The notes under the pieces are model-generated. The model was not told the DNA's origin. It did not search any database and saw only the letters and a list, made by a program, of their open reading frames with translations. From NCBI RefSeq assembly GCF_000426445.1, contig NZ_KE384526.1:853213-917212 (forward strand): a stretch of 64,000 nt of DNA, given 5' to 3'. Source of the DNA: Brevibacterium album DSM 18261. GTDB lineage: Bacteria > Actinomycetota > Actinomycetes > Actinomycetales > Brevibacteriaceae. The position numbers and the translations under genes were made by a program. Shown piece after piece: positions 8,338 to 16,892 of the stretch; position 1 is the stretch's first letter, and each line of letters opens with the position of its first letter.

Positions 8338-10056
8338 TCAGGCGTCTGCGGAGGCGAACTCGCGGCGCAGTTTGTACTTCTCGATCTTATTGGTCGGGGT
8401 ACGGGGGATGTCGTCGACGATCCTCACATGCCTGGGCCGCATGAACTTCGGCATCGTCGCATCGGCGTGATCCCGCAGAACCTCCTCGGTCAGGGCCGCC
8501 CCCTCGGCGGCGACCACATAGGCGACGATGTCGTCCTCATCGCCCTCCGCGCCGGGGACGGCGAAGACCGCGGACATCTGGACATCGGGATGCGTGTTGA
8601 GCAGATCCTCCACCTGGAACGAGGAGAGGTTCTCTCCCCGCACCCGGATCCGGTCTCCCAGCCGGTCGATGAAGCGGAAGGAGCCGTCCTCGTCCTGGAT
8701 CGCGGAGTCACCCGTGTGGAACCAGCCCCCGCGCCATGCCTTCTCCGTCGCCTCCGGCCTGCCCAGGTACTCGAGCATCATGAGGTTCGGGATCAGGGGC
8801 CTCACCGCCAGCTCTCCCGGCTCCCCCGGCGCGCAGGGCCGGTCGTCCGGGTCGAGGACCGCAGCTTCGCAGAACTCGGCGGGGAACCCCATCGCGCCCT
8901 TGACCGTGACGGTCTCTCCATCCACCACCGCGGTGCCGCGCCGGGCGCAGTCGGCGAGGATGTCCTCGTCACGTCTGCCCCTGCGCAGCCGCTCCGGCGT
9001 CCCGGTGCCGGGCGGGCACTCGCGCAGCATCAGCTTGAGGGGTGCGCCGGACTCCGTCTGGCCGAATCCGGCGGAGACGAAGTCGATGCCGAACCGCCGT
9101 GCGACCTCCGTGTGGTGGAGCGGCAGGGGCTGCATGTGCACCTTGCAGAGGGTGTTATCCCGGTCGTGCTCCGTGGGCGGCGCCTTCATGAGCCAGGGCA
9201 CCATGACATCGAGCAGGATCGCCGAGGTCGCCCGCCGCAGCGCGATGCGGTCCCAGAACTCCGAGGGCGAGAAGCGATTCCACATCGCCGTCTCGCAGCC
9301 GGCCCAGATCGCCTTGCCGAAGTTCGCGAAGGCACCGCCCACGTGGTACATCGGCAGGTCGTTGTAGACGACGTCCTCATGGTCGAGGTTCCCCCGCATG
9401 CCGAAGGTGTACTGGTTGACCCACAGGTGCGGCTGGAGAACGCCCTTCGCCGGCCCCGTGGTGCCCGAGGTGTAGATGATGTTCGCCGGGTCGCCGGGGC
9501 CCACGCTGATCCGGGGACGGGCTCGGTCCGCCGTCACCGCCGACCACGGGATGCGCGGCGCCGAGGCCGCAGCCGTCTCCGCCTGCTCCTCACCGAGCAC
9601 CACAAGGCGCGTCCCGTCGGCGCCCTCGTACTCCGCCCACACCTCGTCGATGCGGCCGGCGTGCTCGGGGTCGGAGACGATGAGCTGCGGCCGGGTGTCG
9701 TTCAGCTGGTAGGACAGCAGCCTGCCCCGGTACGAGAAGTTCACCGGGCAGTAGACGGCACCGGCCTTCCAGCAGCTGAAGATCGTCTGCGCCGCGAGAA
9801 CGCTGTTCGTGGTGAGGACGGAGACTCTGTCGCCCTTCTGCAGTCCCAGGGCGGCGAAGCCTCCCGCCATCCTGTCGGTGGCCGCCGCGAACTCGCGGTA
9901 GGTGATCTCCGTGCCCGCCTCCCCGTCGTAGATGCAGACGGCGTCGGGGCGGTGCTCGGCCCAGTGGTCGAGCCGGTCGAGCAGGGTGACGCCGTCAGCG
10001 GTGAGCTTCGCGAGGATGGCGGCGCCATCGGCGGCGGTCGTGGTCTCAGCGGTCAT
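8338..10056 (-). CDS. AMP-forming acyl-CoA synthetase, CaiC-like
   Basis: Adenylate-forming ligase of 572 residues that would activate a carboxylic acid to its CoA thioester using ATP. Visible motifs are the P-loop IIYTSGTTGPAKG (about residue 192), the GFGQTE adenylate motif, the hinge around RFIDRLGDRIRVRGENLS, and the C-terminal catalytic lysine in PRTPTNKIEKYKL. The hinge segment and overall pattern are closest to crotonobetaine/carnitine-CoA ligases (CaiC); substrate not determinable. Start ATG 10056 is chosen because GGAGTACCGCA precedes it; longer upstream frames have no start signal. It lies between the single-chain carboxylase and tetR, so an activated acyl-CoA may feed the carboxylase. 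Confidence 0.88.
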   Translation of the reverse strand: MTAETTTAADGAAILAKLTADGVTLLDRLDHWAEHRPDAVCIYDGEAGTEITYREFAAATDRMAGGFAALGLQKGDRVSVLTTNSVLAAQTIFSCWKAGAVYCPVNFSYRGRLLSYQLNDTRPQLIVSDPEHAGRIDEVWAEYEGADGTRLVVLGEEQAETAAASAPRIPWSAVTADRARPRISVGPGDPANIIYTSGTTGPAKGVLQPHLWVNQYTFGMRGNLDHEDVVYNDLPMYHVGGAFANFGKAIWAGCETAMWNRFSPSEFWDRIALRRATSAILLDVMVPWLMKAPPTEHDRDNTLCKVHMQPLPLHHTEVARRFGIDFVSAGFGQTESGAPLKLMLRECPPGTGTPERLRRGRRDEDILADCARRGTAVVDGETVTVKGAMGFPAEFCEAAVLDPDDRPCAPGEPGELAVRPLIPNLMMLEYLGRPEATEKAWRGGWFHTGDSAIQDEDGSFRFIDRLGDRIRVRGENLSSFQVEDLLNTHPDVQMSAVFAVPGAEGDEDDIVAYVVAAEGAALTEEVLRDHADATMPKFMRPRHVRIVDDIPRTPTNKIEKYKLRREFASADA

Positions 10057-10151
10057 TGCGGTACTCCTTCGTCCACGTATGCGTGTGCATGGGGCTGTGC
10101 GGCCGTTCCCGTGCTCCCGATCGGCCCCGGGTTCCTGCGGAGGCCCAACGC

Positions 10152-13100
10152 TCATGGCCGCACCCCGAACGACGGCGCTCCGAGGAGGCGGGGCAGGACG
10201 CGGTAGGCGTCCTCGGCCCATTCGCACAGCCGGCGCCGAGTGGTGCGCGGATCGATGATGTCCTGCACGCTGAACGTCTCTGCCGTCCGGAAGCGCGAGG
10301 ACACCCTCTCGAGCTCCGCCGTCAGGGCCGCGAGCATGGCTTCGCGGTCCGTGCTCCGCTCGAGCTCCGCACGGAAGGCGGCCTCGATCCCGCCCTGCGG
10401 AGGCAGGGATCCCCAGTCCCCCGAAGGCCACGCCCAGCTGCGCACCGCGCGGTGCCGGTTGACTATGCCGGCACCGCCCACGCCGTAGACCCGGCGCAGG
10501 ATGATCTCCGCCTGCGGGACCCTCGCCTGGTACACGGCGGTGAGCGCACGTGCCCCCGCGCGAATCGTCGCGGCCCCCTCCGCCTGCAGACCGATCGTCA
10601 TCCCGGCCTGATCGGTGAGGCTCACGATCGGCAGATGGAAGGTCTCGCACAGGTCCACGAGCCGCTCCACGGCCTGTGCGCCCTCACGCGAGAGGGTCGC
10701 GCCGCTGCGGGGATCCGCCGTGATGACTCCCACGGGCCTGCCTGCGAGCCGGGCGAGGGCGGTGTACGTCCCGTCGCCGTACTCGGCGAACCGGAAGACG
10801 GAGCCGCGGTCGAACACCGCCTCGAGAATGGGGTCGATCGCGTAGATCCTCCGCGGATTCCGCGGGATGGCGCGAGCCAGCACTTCCTCGGCATGGGGAC
10901 CGGGGTCCGCATTCTCGATGACCGGCGGAAGCTCGTCCACCGAGGACGGCAGGTAGGAGAGGAAGCTGCGCACCACCGCGTAGGCGGTCTCCTCATCGGG
11001 GACGAACCGTTCGACGGTGCCGTTGCCGCGGTGCACCGCCTCCCCGCCGAGGCCTTCCTTGTCGAGGTCTTCGCCCGTCGCAGCCCGGACCACCGGCGGA
11101 CCCGCCGTGAAGAGCTGACCCACGCCGGAGACCATCACCCCGAAGTGGGACATGACGAAGCGGGCGGCGCCCAGACCCACGGTGGGTCCCGCGCACACGG
11201 AGACGACGGGGACGCGCGAGAGGTTCTCCACGACGGAGTCCCAGCCCGGGTTCACGGGCAGGTACATGGCTCCCGCCTCCAGCACCTTCTTGACGCTGCC
11301 GCCGCCGCTCGCACCGTCGAGGACGCGGACGAGAGGCACCCGCATCTCGCCCGCGAGCTTCTCCGCGAAGATCTGCTTCTCGTGCACCGCAGCGTCTCCG
11401 GAGCCGCCCCGGATCGTGAAGTCGTCGACGCCCAGGAGCGCCCGACGCCCGTCCAGCCGGGCCGTGCCGGTCAGGTGGTTCGAGGGCCTGAAGCCCACGA
11501 GGCTCCCGTCATCGGCGTAGCGGCCGGCCCCTGCGAGCGGGCCGATCTCCTCGTAGCTGCCGGCATCGGCAAGTGCGGCGATGCGCTCCGGCGCCGTCAT
11601 CTTTCCGTCGGCCCGCTGCTTGGCGATCTTCGCTTCGCCGCCCAGCTTCGCCGCCTCCGCGTGCCTCCACCGGATCTCCTCCAGTTCCTCCGCCCACGGC
11701 TCCGCATCCTCTTGCCCGGGCCCGCCCTCCGCAGCGTCCGCGCCCTCCGACCGCGAGGCTCCGGGGGCGCTGACGGCAAGGTCCTCAGCGGTCCCGGCAC
11801 CGGCACCCGGACGCCCGAAGGCGAGCACCTGTCCGACCTGCACGAGATCCCCAGCCCGAACGCACACCTCGTCGACGACGAGGCCCACGGGGGTCCGGAC
11901 GGGATGCTCCATCTTCATCGCCTCGACCACCGCCGCATCGGCGCCGGCCGGCAGCTCCTCCCCGGCCTCGAGCCCCAGGGACACGACGACGCCGGCGAGC
12001 TGCGCCCTGATGACCACAGCGCCGTCGGGGACGGCGCGGGTCCCGCCCTCCTCGGCGGCCGTGCTCTCGGGCAGGGCGGCACTGCTCGGGGAGGGGACGC
12101 CGTCGCACGGAAGCTCATGGGCGAGCAGCCTCGACAGCCCGGCATCGAGATAGCCCGTGCCGACCCGCCCTGAGAGGAACTCCTCATCGGTCAGCACCCC
12201 GTGCAGGAGCGCACGGCTGCTCATGAGCGGGTCGATCCGGAGCTCCTCGAGTGCGCGCGCCGCCGCGGCCGCCGCCCCCTCGAAGGTCTCGGCGCGGGTG
12301 ATGACCTTCGCGACCAGGGAGTCGAACCGGGGGCTGATGACGGCCCCCTTGCGCAGCGCCGTGTCCACGCGCACATAGCGCCCGGAGGGGAGGGACAGGT
12401 GTTCGATCCGCCCGGTCGAGGGCACAGGGTACCCCGCTCCGTCGAGGTGCTCGGCGTTCACCCGGGCCTGGAGGGCGAAGCCCGAGGCCGCGGGCGGCTC
12501 CGCCAGCCCGGCCTCGGCGAGGGTGGCGCCTGCGGCGATGCGGAGCTGGGCGGCGACGAGGTCGACTCCCGTGATCTCCTCGGTCACCGTGTGCTCGACC
12601 TGCAGGCGGGGGTTCACCTCCATGAAGTGGAAGCGGCCGTCCTCGACGAGGAACTCCACGGTCGCCAGGGACTTCAGGCCGACACCGTCTGCGATGCGCA
12701 GCGCCGCAGCGAGGATGCGCCGCCGCATCTCTTCGGGCAGGTCCGGGCTCGGGGCCACCTCGATGAGCTTCTGGTTGCGCCGCTGGACCGAGCAGTCCCG
12801 CTCCCAGAGATGCTGCGTGCGGCTTCCGTCCCCCACCACCTGGACCTCGATGTGCCGCGGGGACTCCACCAGCCGCTCGAGGAAGACGTCGGCAGTGCCG
12901 AAGAACTGCTCCGCCTCGCGGGCGCAGTCGGCGATCGCCGCAGCGAGGTGCTCCGCCTCGGTCACCTTCCGCAGTCCGCGGCCGCCGCCGCCCGAGGTCG
13001 CCTTGACCATCACCGCTCCGTGCGCGCGCAGGAACGCCTCCGCCTCCTCCGCGGAAGGCGCGAGTCCGGTGGCGGGCACGACCGGCACTCCGAGCCGCTG

Positions 13101-13457
13101 TGCGAGGTCGCGGGCCGCGGCCTTGTCTCCGAACGTCTCGAGAGCCTCCGGACTCGGGCCCGCGAAGGTCAGGCCCGCCTCGGCACAGGCTCGTGCGAAT
13201 GCGGCGCTCTCGGAGAGGAAGCCGTAGCCGGGGTGGACGAGCCGGGCCCCGGTCCGCTCCGCCGCGGCGATGATCTGTGCGATGTCCAGGTACGGGGCGG
13301 GGCCGGTCCCTTCGAGCCGGACCACGGCGTCCGCGCGGCGCGTGTGAAGGTCGTCATCCTCCGCACAGACGGCGACAGCCGTGGATCCCACTGCGTGGAC
13401 CGCATCGATGATGCGGACGGCGACCTCGCCGCGGTTGGCAATGAGGACAGTGGGCAT
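10152..13457 (-). CDS. Single-chain biotin-dependent acyl-CoA carboxylase (LCC type)
   Basis: A 1101-residue protein carrying all carboxylase parts on one chain. Biotin carboxylase occupies about residues 1-445 (N-terminal IANRGEVAVRII, ATP-grasp GGGGRGL, MEVNPRLQVEHTVTE). A biotinyl carrier domain follows with EAMKMEH, biotinylated lysine near residue 515. The carboxyltransferase region fills about 600-1101 (GPLAGAGRYADDGSLVGF, then GASGGGSVKKV). This architecture and length match the single-chain long-chain acyl-CoA carboxylases described in mycobacteria, which accept a broad range of acyl-CoAs, unlike the usual split AccA3/AccD subunits. First gene of the operon with the acyl-CoA ligase and tetR. 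A near-perfect TGACA-N4-TGTCA operator lies 16 bp upstream. Actual acyl substrate unknown. Confidence 0.88.
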   Translation of the reverse strand: MPTVLIANRGEVAVRIIDAVHAVGSTAVAVCAEDDDLHTRRADAVVRLEGTGPAPYLDIAQIIAAAERTGARLVHPGYGFLSESAAFARACAEAGLTFAGPSPEALETFGDKAAARDLAQRLGVPVVPATGLAPSAEEAEAFLRAHGAVMVKATSGGGGRGLRKVTEAEHLAAAIADCAREAEQFFGTADVFLERLVESPRHIEVQVVGDGSRTQHLWERDCSVQRRNQKLIEVAPSPDLPEEMRRRILAAALRIADGVGLKSLATVEFLVEDGRFHFMEVNPRLQVEHTVTEEITGVDLVAAQLRIAAGATLAEAGLAEPPAASGFALQARVNAEHLDGAGYPVPSTGRIEHLSLPSGRYVRVDTALRKGAVISPRFDSLVAKVITRAETFEGAAAAAARALEELRIDPLMSSRALLHGVLTDEEFLSGRVGTGYLDAGLSRLLAHELPCDGVPSPSSAALPESTAAEEGGTRAVPDGAVVIRAQLAGVVVSLGLEAGEELPAGADAAVVEAMKMEHPVRTPVGLVVDEVCVRAGDLVQVGQVLAFGRPGAGAGTAEDLAVSAPGASRSEGADAAEGGPGQEDAEPWAEELEEIRWRHAEAAKLGGEAKIAKQRADGKMTAPERIAALADAGSYEEIGPLAGAGRYADDGSLVGFRPSNHLTGTARLDGRRALLGVDDFTIRGGSGDAAVHEKQIFAEKLAGEMRVPLVRVLDGASGGGSVKKVLEAGAMYLPVNPGWDSVVENLSRVPVVSVCAGPTVGLGAARFVMSHFGVMVSGVGQLFTAGPPVVRAATGEDLDKEGLGGEAVHRGNGTVERFVPDEETAYAVVRSFLSYLPSSVDELPPVIENADPGPHAEEVLARAIPRNPRRIYAIDPILEAVFDRGSVFRFAEYGDGTYTALARLAGRPVGVITADPRSGATLSREGAQAVERLVDLCETFHLPIVSLTDQAGMTIGLQAEGAATIRAGARALTAVYQARVPQAEIILRRVYGVGGAGIVNRHRAVRSWAWPSGDWGSLPPQGGIEAAFRAELERSTDREAMLAALTAELERVSSRFRTAETFSVQDIIDPRTTRRRLCEWAEDAYRVLPRLLGAPSFGVRP

Positions 13458-13472
13458 CGGGGCTCCCGAACA

Positions 13473-13524
13473 ATATTGACATCAGTGTCAATATGAAGTG
13501 AAACACCTACTGACGTCTGTGTCA
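13473..13524. promoter_or_regulatory. Paired TGACA-N4-TGTCA operators between divergent carboxylase and amidohydrolase genes
   Basis: A perfect palindrome with 9-bp arms, ATATTGACA-TCAG-TGTCAATAT, lies at 13473-13494, just upstream of the carboxylase start. A second, weaker copy, TGACG-TCTG-TGTCA, lies at 13511-13524, centre-to-centre distance 34 bp. The core equals the two sites before the ABC importer at 2155-2192. The likely ligand protein is the TetR encoded at 7516-8268. The sites could also affect the divergent amidohydrolase starting at 13672. Confidence 0.75.
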
Positions 13525-13551
13525 ACGACACGACTCCCACCCGCTCGCCCT

Positions 13552-13617
13552 CAGGGCCCGCATATTCCGTTCGGCACCCTCCCACGGCGTGGTGCGAAAC
13601 GGAATATGCGGGCCCTG
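13552..13617. repeat. Long intergenic hairpin with 27-bp arms
   Basis: Left arm 13552-13578 and right arm 13591-13617 are reverse complements with two mismatches around a 12-base loop; the arms contain GCATATTCCGTT. It lies upstream of the amidohydrolase gene, so it is not a simple end-of-operon terminator for either neighbour unless transcription enters from the left. Similar long hairpins of other sequence occur at several gene ends in the window. Confidence 0.8.
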
Positions 13618-13671
13618 GGGCACGATTGCGCGTCACACTCCCGAAACACCCGGTTGTATAGGCTGTGCGCC

Positions 13672-15045
13672 ATGCCAGAAGCATCTTCCGCACCACTGCG
13701 GGACACAACCTCCGCCGTCCCGCCCTCCACGCACTACTCCGATCAGCTGCAGGCCGCCACGGACGCCGCGCTGGGGACCGAGCGCCACCCCGGCTCGGCC
13801 TTCGCCGGCGCGAGCGACGAGCTGCGCGACCGCCTCGAGGCCCATGTCGAGAGCGTCCGCGAGGAACTGGTCGCACTCATGCTGGACCTCGCCGCACACC
13901 CGGAGACCGCATTCGAGGAGCACCGCTCCAGCCGGGCCATCGTGGACCTCCTCGCCCGCCACGGCATCGAGGCCGAGCTGGGCGTCCACGGCCTCGAGAC
14001 GGCCATCCGCGCGGAGATCCCCGCGCCGGCGGGGATCGGAGACGCACCCACCCTCGCAGTGCTCTCCGAGTACGACGCCCTCCCGGTCATCGGCCACGGC
14101 TGCGGGCACAACGTCATCGCGGTGATGGGCCTCGGCGCCTTCCTCGGCCTGGCGAAGCTGGCCGCGGAGGACCCGGCGGCGGTCCCCGCCCGCATCGTCT
14201 ACCTCGGCACGCCGGCCGAGGAGGGCCACACCGGCAAGGAGATCATGGCGCGGGCCGGCGCCTTCGACGGCCTCGACGCCGCCGTCATGGCCCACGGCTA
14301 CGGCTACGACCTCGCCGACCAGCTCTGGCTGGGCCGCCGCACCCTCACGGTGGAGTTCCACGGGCACACAGCCCACGCCTCGGCACAGCCCTTCATGGGC
14401 CGCAACGCCCTCGATGCGGCCTCGCTCATGTACCAGGGCCTGGGAGTGCTCCGGCAGCAGGTGCCGCCCACGGACCGCATCCACGCCGTCATCACCTCCG
14501 GCGGCGACCGCGCCAGCGTCATCCCGGACTACGCGCGCGTCGAGATGTACGTCCGCTCCCCCGCCCCCGAGACCCTCCGCGACCTCTCGCGCCGCGTCGA
14601 GAACGTCGCCCAGGGGGCGGCGCTCATGACCGACTGCGGTGTGAGCGTGAACTGGGACGAGCACCCGGCCTCCCTGCCCGTGCGCACCAACGAGGCGCTC
14701 ACGGGCCGCTGGGTCGAAGCCCAGCGCAGGCGCGGCCGCGATCCGCTGCCCCGCGGCGTCGTCTCGGAGACGCTCGCCGCCTCGACGGACTTCGGCAACG
14801 TGAGCTACCGCCTGCCCGGCCTCCATCCGCTCATCAGGATCAGCGACGCCGAGGTGGCCCTCCACACCCGCGAGTTCGCCGCCGCCGCGACCTCGGAGCT
14901 CGCGCAGTCCGCCGCCGCGGACGGCTCCTACGGCCTCGCCGCGACCCTCCTCGACGTCGCACACGACCCCGATCTGGCCCGCGCCGTCGCCGAGGAGTTC
15001 GAGGCGGCGGGCGGCGCCATCGACGTCGAGCGCTACTTCGACTGA
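13672..15045 (+). CDS. M20-family amidohydrolase (AbgB / PM20D2-like)
   Basis: Metal-dependent amidohydrolase of 457 residues. The metal-site and catalytic segments are intact: LSEYDALPVIGHGCGHN with the zinc-binding Asp and His, GTPAEEGHTGKE with the catalytic Glu pair, and a dimerisation-domain segment FHGHTAHAS. Relatives hydrolyse N-acyl amino acids or p-aminobenzoyl-glutamate. The ATG at 13672 is used; frames opening earlier run through the operator and hairpin region. About 105 bases downstream is an AbgT-type transporter gene, an arrangement like abgB-abgT. Alternative role: releasing an acyl chain from an amino-acid conjugate for the neighbouring acyl-CoA ligase and carboxylase. The specificity cannot be read from sequence. 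Confidence 0.85.
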   Translation: MPEASSAPLRDTTSAVPPSTHYSDQLQAATDAALGTERHPGSAFAGASDELRDRLEAHVESVREELVALMLDLAAHPETAFEEHRSSRAIVDLLARHGIEAELGVHGLETAIRAEIPAPAGIGDAPTLAVLSEYDALPVIGHGCGHNVIAVMGLGAFLGLAKLAAEDPAAVPARIVYLGTPAEEGHTGKEIMARAGAFDGLDAAVMAHGYGYDLADQLWLGRRTLTVEFHGHTAHASAQPFMGRNALDAASLMYQGLGVLRQQVPPTDRIHAVITSGGDRASVIPDYARVEMYVRSPAPETLRDLSRRVENVAQGAALMTDCGVSVNWDEHPASLPVRTNEALTGRWVEAQRRRGRDPLPRGVVSETLAASTDFGNVSYRLPGLHPLIRISDAEVALHTREFAAAATSELAQSAAADGSYGLAATLLDVAHDPDLARAVAEEFEAAGGAIDVERYFD

Positions 15046-15150
15046 CCCGCCCCCGAGGCGCTTTCCCCGTGCCAGGCCCCACCCGGGGCCGGGCACACCG
15101 CGCACGGCACCGCCCGCCGCGCGCCCCACGACACTTCCGACGGAGATCCC

Positions 15151-16737
15151 ATGGACAACACCGCACTGGACCCCAAGGTCCGGCTCACCAGGACGGACAG
15201 ACTGCTCAACGGCGTCGAGCGGGTCGGCAACAGGCTGCCCGAACCGTTCATGCTCTTCCTCCTCCTCTTCCTCCTCACCGGCATCGTCTCCACGGCGATG
15301 GAATGGGCCGGGGTGGTCGTCGAGGTGCCCGGGAGCGAGGAGCCCACCGTCATCAGGGGCCTCTTCACCGCAGAGGGCCTCACGTGGCTGACCACGAACC
15401 TCGGGCAGAACTACATCGGCTTCCCGCCGCTGCTCACCGTCATGCCCATCCTCCTCGCGATCGGCATCGCACAGCACTCCGGCATGCTCGCCGCAGGCGT
15501 CCGCAAGATGTTCGGCTCCTCGCCCCGCTGGATGCTGCCGTACGTGGTGGGCTTCGTGGGCGTCGTCGCCTCGATCATGGCCGACTCCGCCTTCGTCGTG
15601 ATCCCGCCGCTGGCCGCTCTCGTGTTCAAGGCCGCCGGGCGCCACCCCGTCGCCGGTCTGCTGGGCGGCTTCGCGGCCGCAGGCGCCGGCTACTCGACGA
15701 ACATCTTCCCCACCAGCCTCGACGCGCTCTTCGCCGGCATCACGAACTCGGTCATGGAGTCGCTGCCCGGCGTCGACGCCACCGTCGTCAACCCCGTCTC
15801 CAACTGGTGGTTCAACATCACCGCCTCGCTGATCCTGGGCCTCGTGGCCGGTTTCATCATCGACCGCGTGATCGAGCCGCGCATGGTCCGCCAGGGCGTG
15901 CCGGTCGACGAGGTCGCCGTGGACGGCGAGGACTCCGGCAGCACCGACGCCGAGCACATGCGGGCCAAGCTCACTCCGCAGGAGAACAAGGGCCTCCTCA
16001 TGGCCGTCATCAGCGCCGTGGTGCTCACCGGCCTCATCCTCTTCGCGACCCTGATCCCGAACTCGCCGTGGCGCAACGAGGAGGGCGGCTTCCTCCCCCA
16101 GTCCCCGCTGCTGAGCTCCATCGTGTTCATCGTCTTCGCGTACTTCGTGGTCGTCGGCATCGCGTACGGCATGGTCGTGGGCACGCTGCGCTCCACCAAG
16201 GACGTCGTGCGGATGATGGGCGATGCGCTCCAGGAGATGATGCCGTTCATCGTGCTGGCGTTCATCCTGGGCCAGTTCATCGCACTGTTCAACTGGTCCG
16301 GCATCGGCTCGTGGATCGCGGTCACGGGAGCGAACGGCCTCGAGGGGATCGGCCTCACCGGCTTCCCGGCGCTCGTGGGCTTCATCGTCCTCGCGAGCTT
16401 CCTCAACCTGTTCATCATCTCCGGCTCCGGCATGTGGACGATCATGGCCGCCGTGTTCGTCCCCATGTTCGCGATCCTCGGCTACGAGCCCGCCGCCACG
16501 CAGGCCGCCTTCCGCGTGGGCGATTCCGCCACCCAGGTCATCACACCCATGAACCCCTACATGGTGGTGCTGCTGGGACTGCTCAGAAAGTACGAGCCCG
16601 AGGCCGGCCTCGGCTCCCTCATCGCCCGCATGCTGCCGTTCGTCATCCCGTTCTGGCTCGTGTGGACCGGCATCCTCGCGGTGTTCTACTTCGCCGGGCT
16701 GCCGCTGGGCCCGGGGCAGGACTTCTTCCTGGGCTGA
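15151..16737 (+). CDS. abgT: AbgT-family transporter (p-aminobenzoyl-glutamate type)
   Basis: Integral membrane protein of 528 residues with the AbgT family layout: N-terminal VERVGNRLPEPFMLFL, the GFPPLLTVM segment, a long cytoplasmic loop about residues 250-270, and the conserved region with GSGMWTIMAAVFVPMF and the DSATQVITPMNPYM hairpin near the C-terminus. E. coli AbgT imports p-aminobenzoyl-glutamate; other members were reported to export sulfonamides. Position directly after an M20 amidohydrolase favours uptake of an amide substrate cleaved by that enzyme. A 27-bp-arm hairpin lies about 80 bases after the stop. Confidence 0.88.
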   Translation: MDNTALDPKVRLTRTDRLLNGVERVGNRLPEPFMLFLLLFLLTGIVSTAMEWAGVVVEVPGSEEPTVIRGLFTAEGLTWLTTNLGQNYIGFPPLLTVMPILLAIGIAQHSGMLAAGVRKMFGSSPRWMLPYVVGFVGVVASIMADSAFVVIPPLAALVFKAAGRHPVAGLLGGFAAAGAGYSTNIFPTSLDALFAGITNSVMESLPGVDATVVNPVSNWWFNITASLILGLVAGFIIDRVIEPRMVRQGVPVDEVAVDGEDSGSTDAEHMRAKLTPQENKGLLMAVISAVVLTGLILFATLIPNSPWRNEEGGFLPQSPLLSSIVFIVFAYFVVVGIAYGMVVGTLRSTKDVVRMMGDALQEMMPFIVLAFILGQFIALFNWSGIGSWIAVTGANGLEGIGLTGFPALVGFIVLASFLNLFIISGSGMWTIMAAVFVPMFAILGYEPAATQAAFRVGDSATQVITPMNPYMVVLLGLLRKYEPEAGLGSLIARMLPFVIPFWLVWTGILAVFYFAGLPLGPGQDFFLG

Positions 16738-16814
16738 GCCGGCGCGTGGCGGCTCGCGGCCTCGTCGCTGACAGCCTCGGCGGCGCGGCCTCGGCGGCGC
16801 GGCCTCGGCGTCCC

Positions 16815-16874
16815 ATGGCACTTTCTGACGGTGCAGGCAGGCACCCACCTGCCCGCACCGTCAGAAAGTGCCAT
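16815..16874. repeat. Long hairpin between convergent genes
   Basis: Arms 16815-16841 and 16848-16874 are 27 bp with one mismatch and a 6-base loop; the core reads GGCACTTTCTGACGGTGC. It sits between the abgT stop and the end of the convergent NAD(P)-binding gene, where it could terminate transcription from both sides, though no T-run follows. Its TTTCTGACGG core resembles TTTCTGTCGG in the hairpins at 46444 and 52623. Confidence 0.85.
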
Positions 16875-16892
16875 ACCGTGAGGCGCGAGGGA

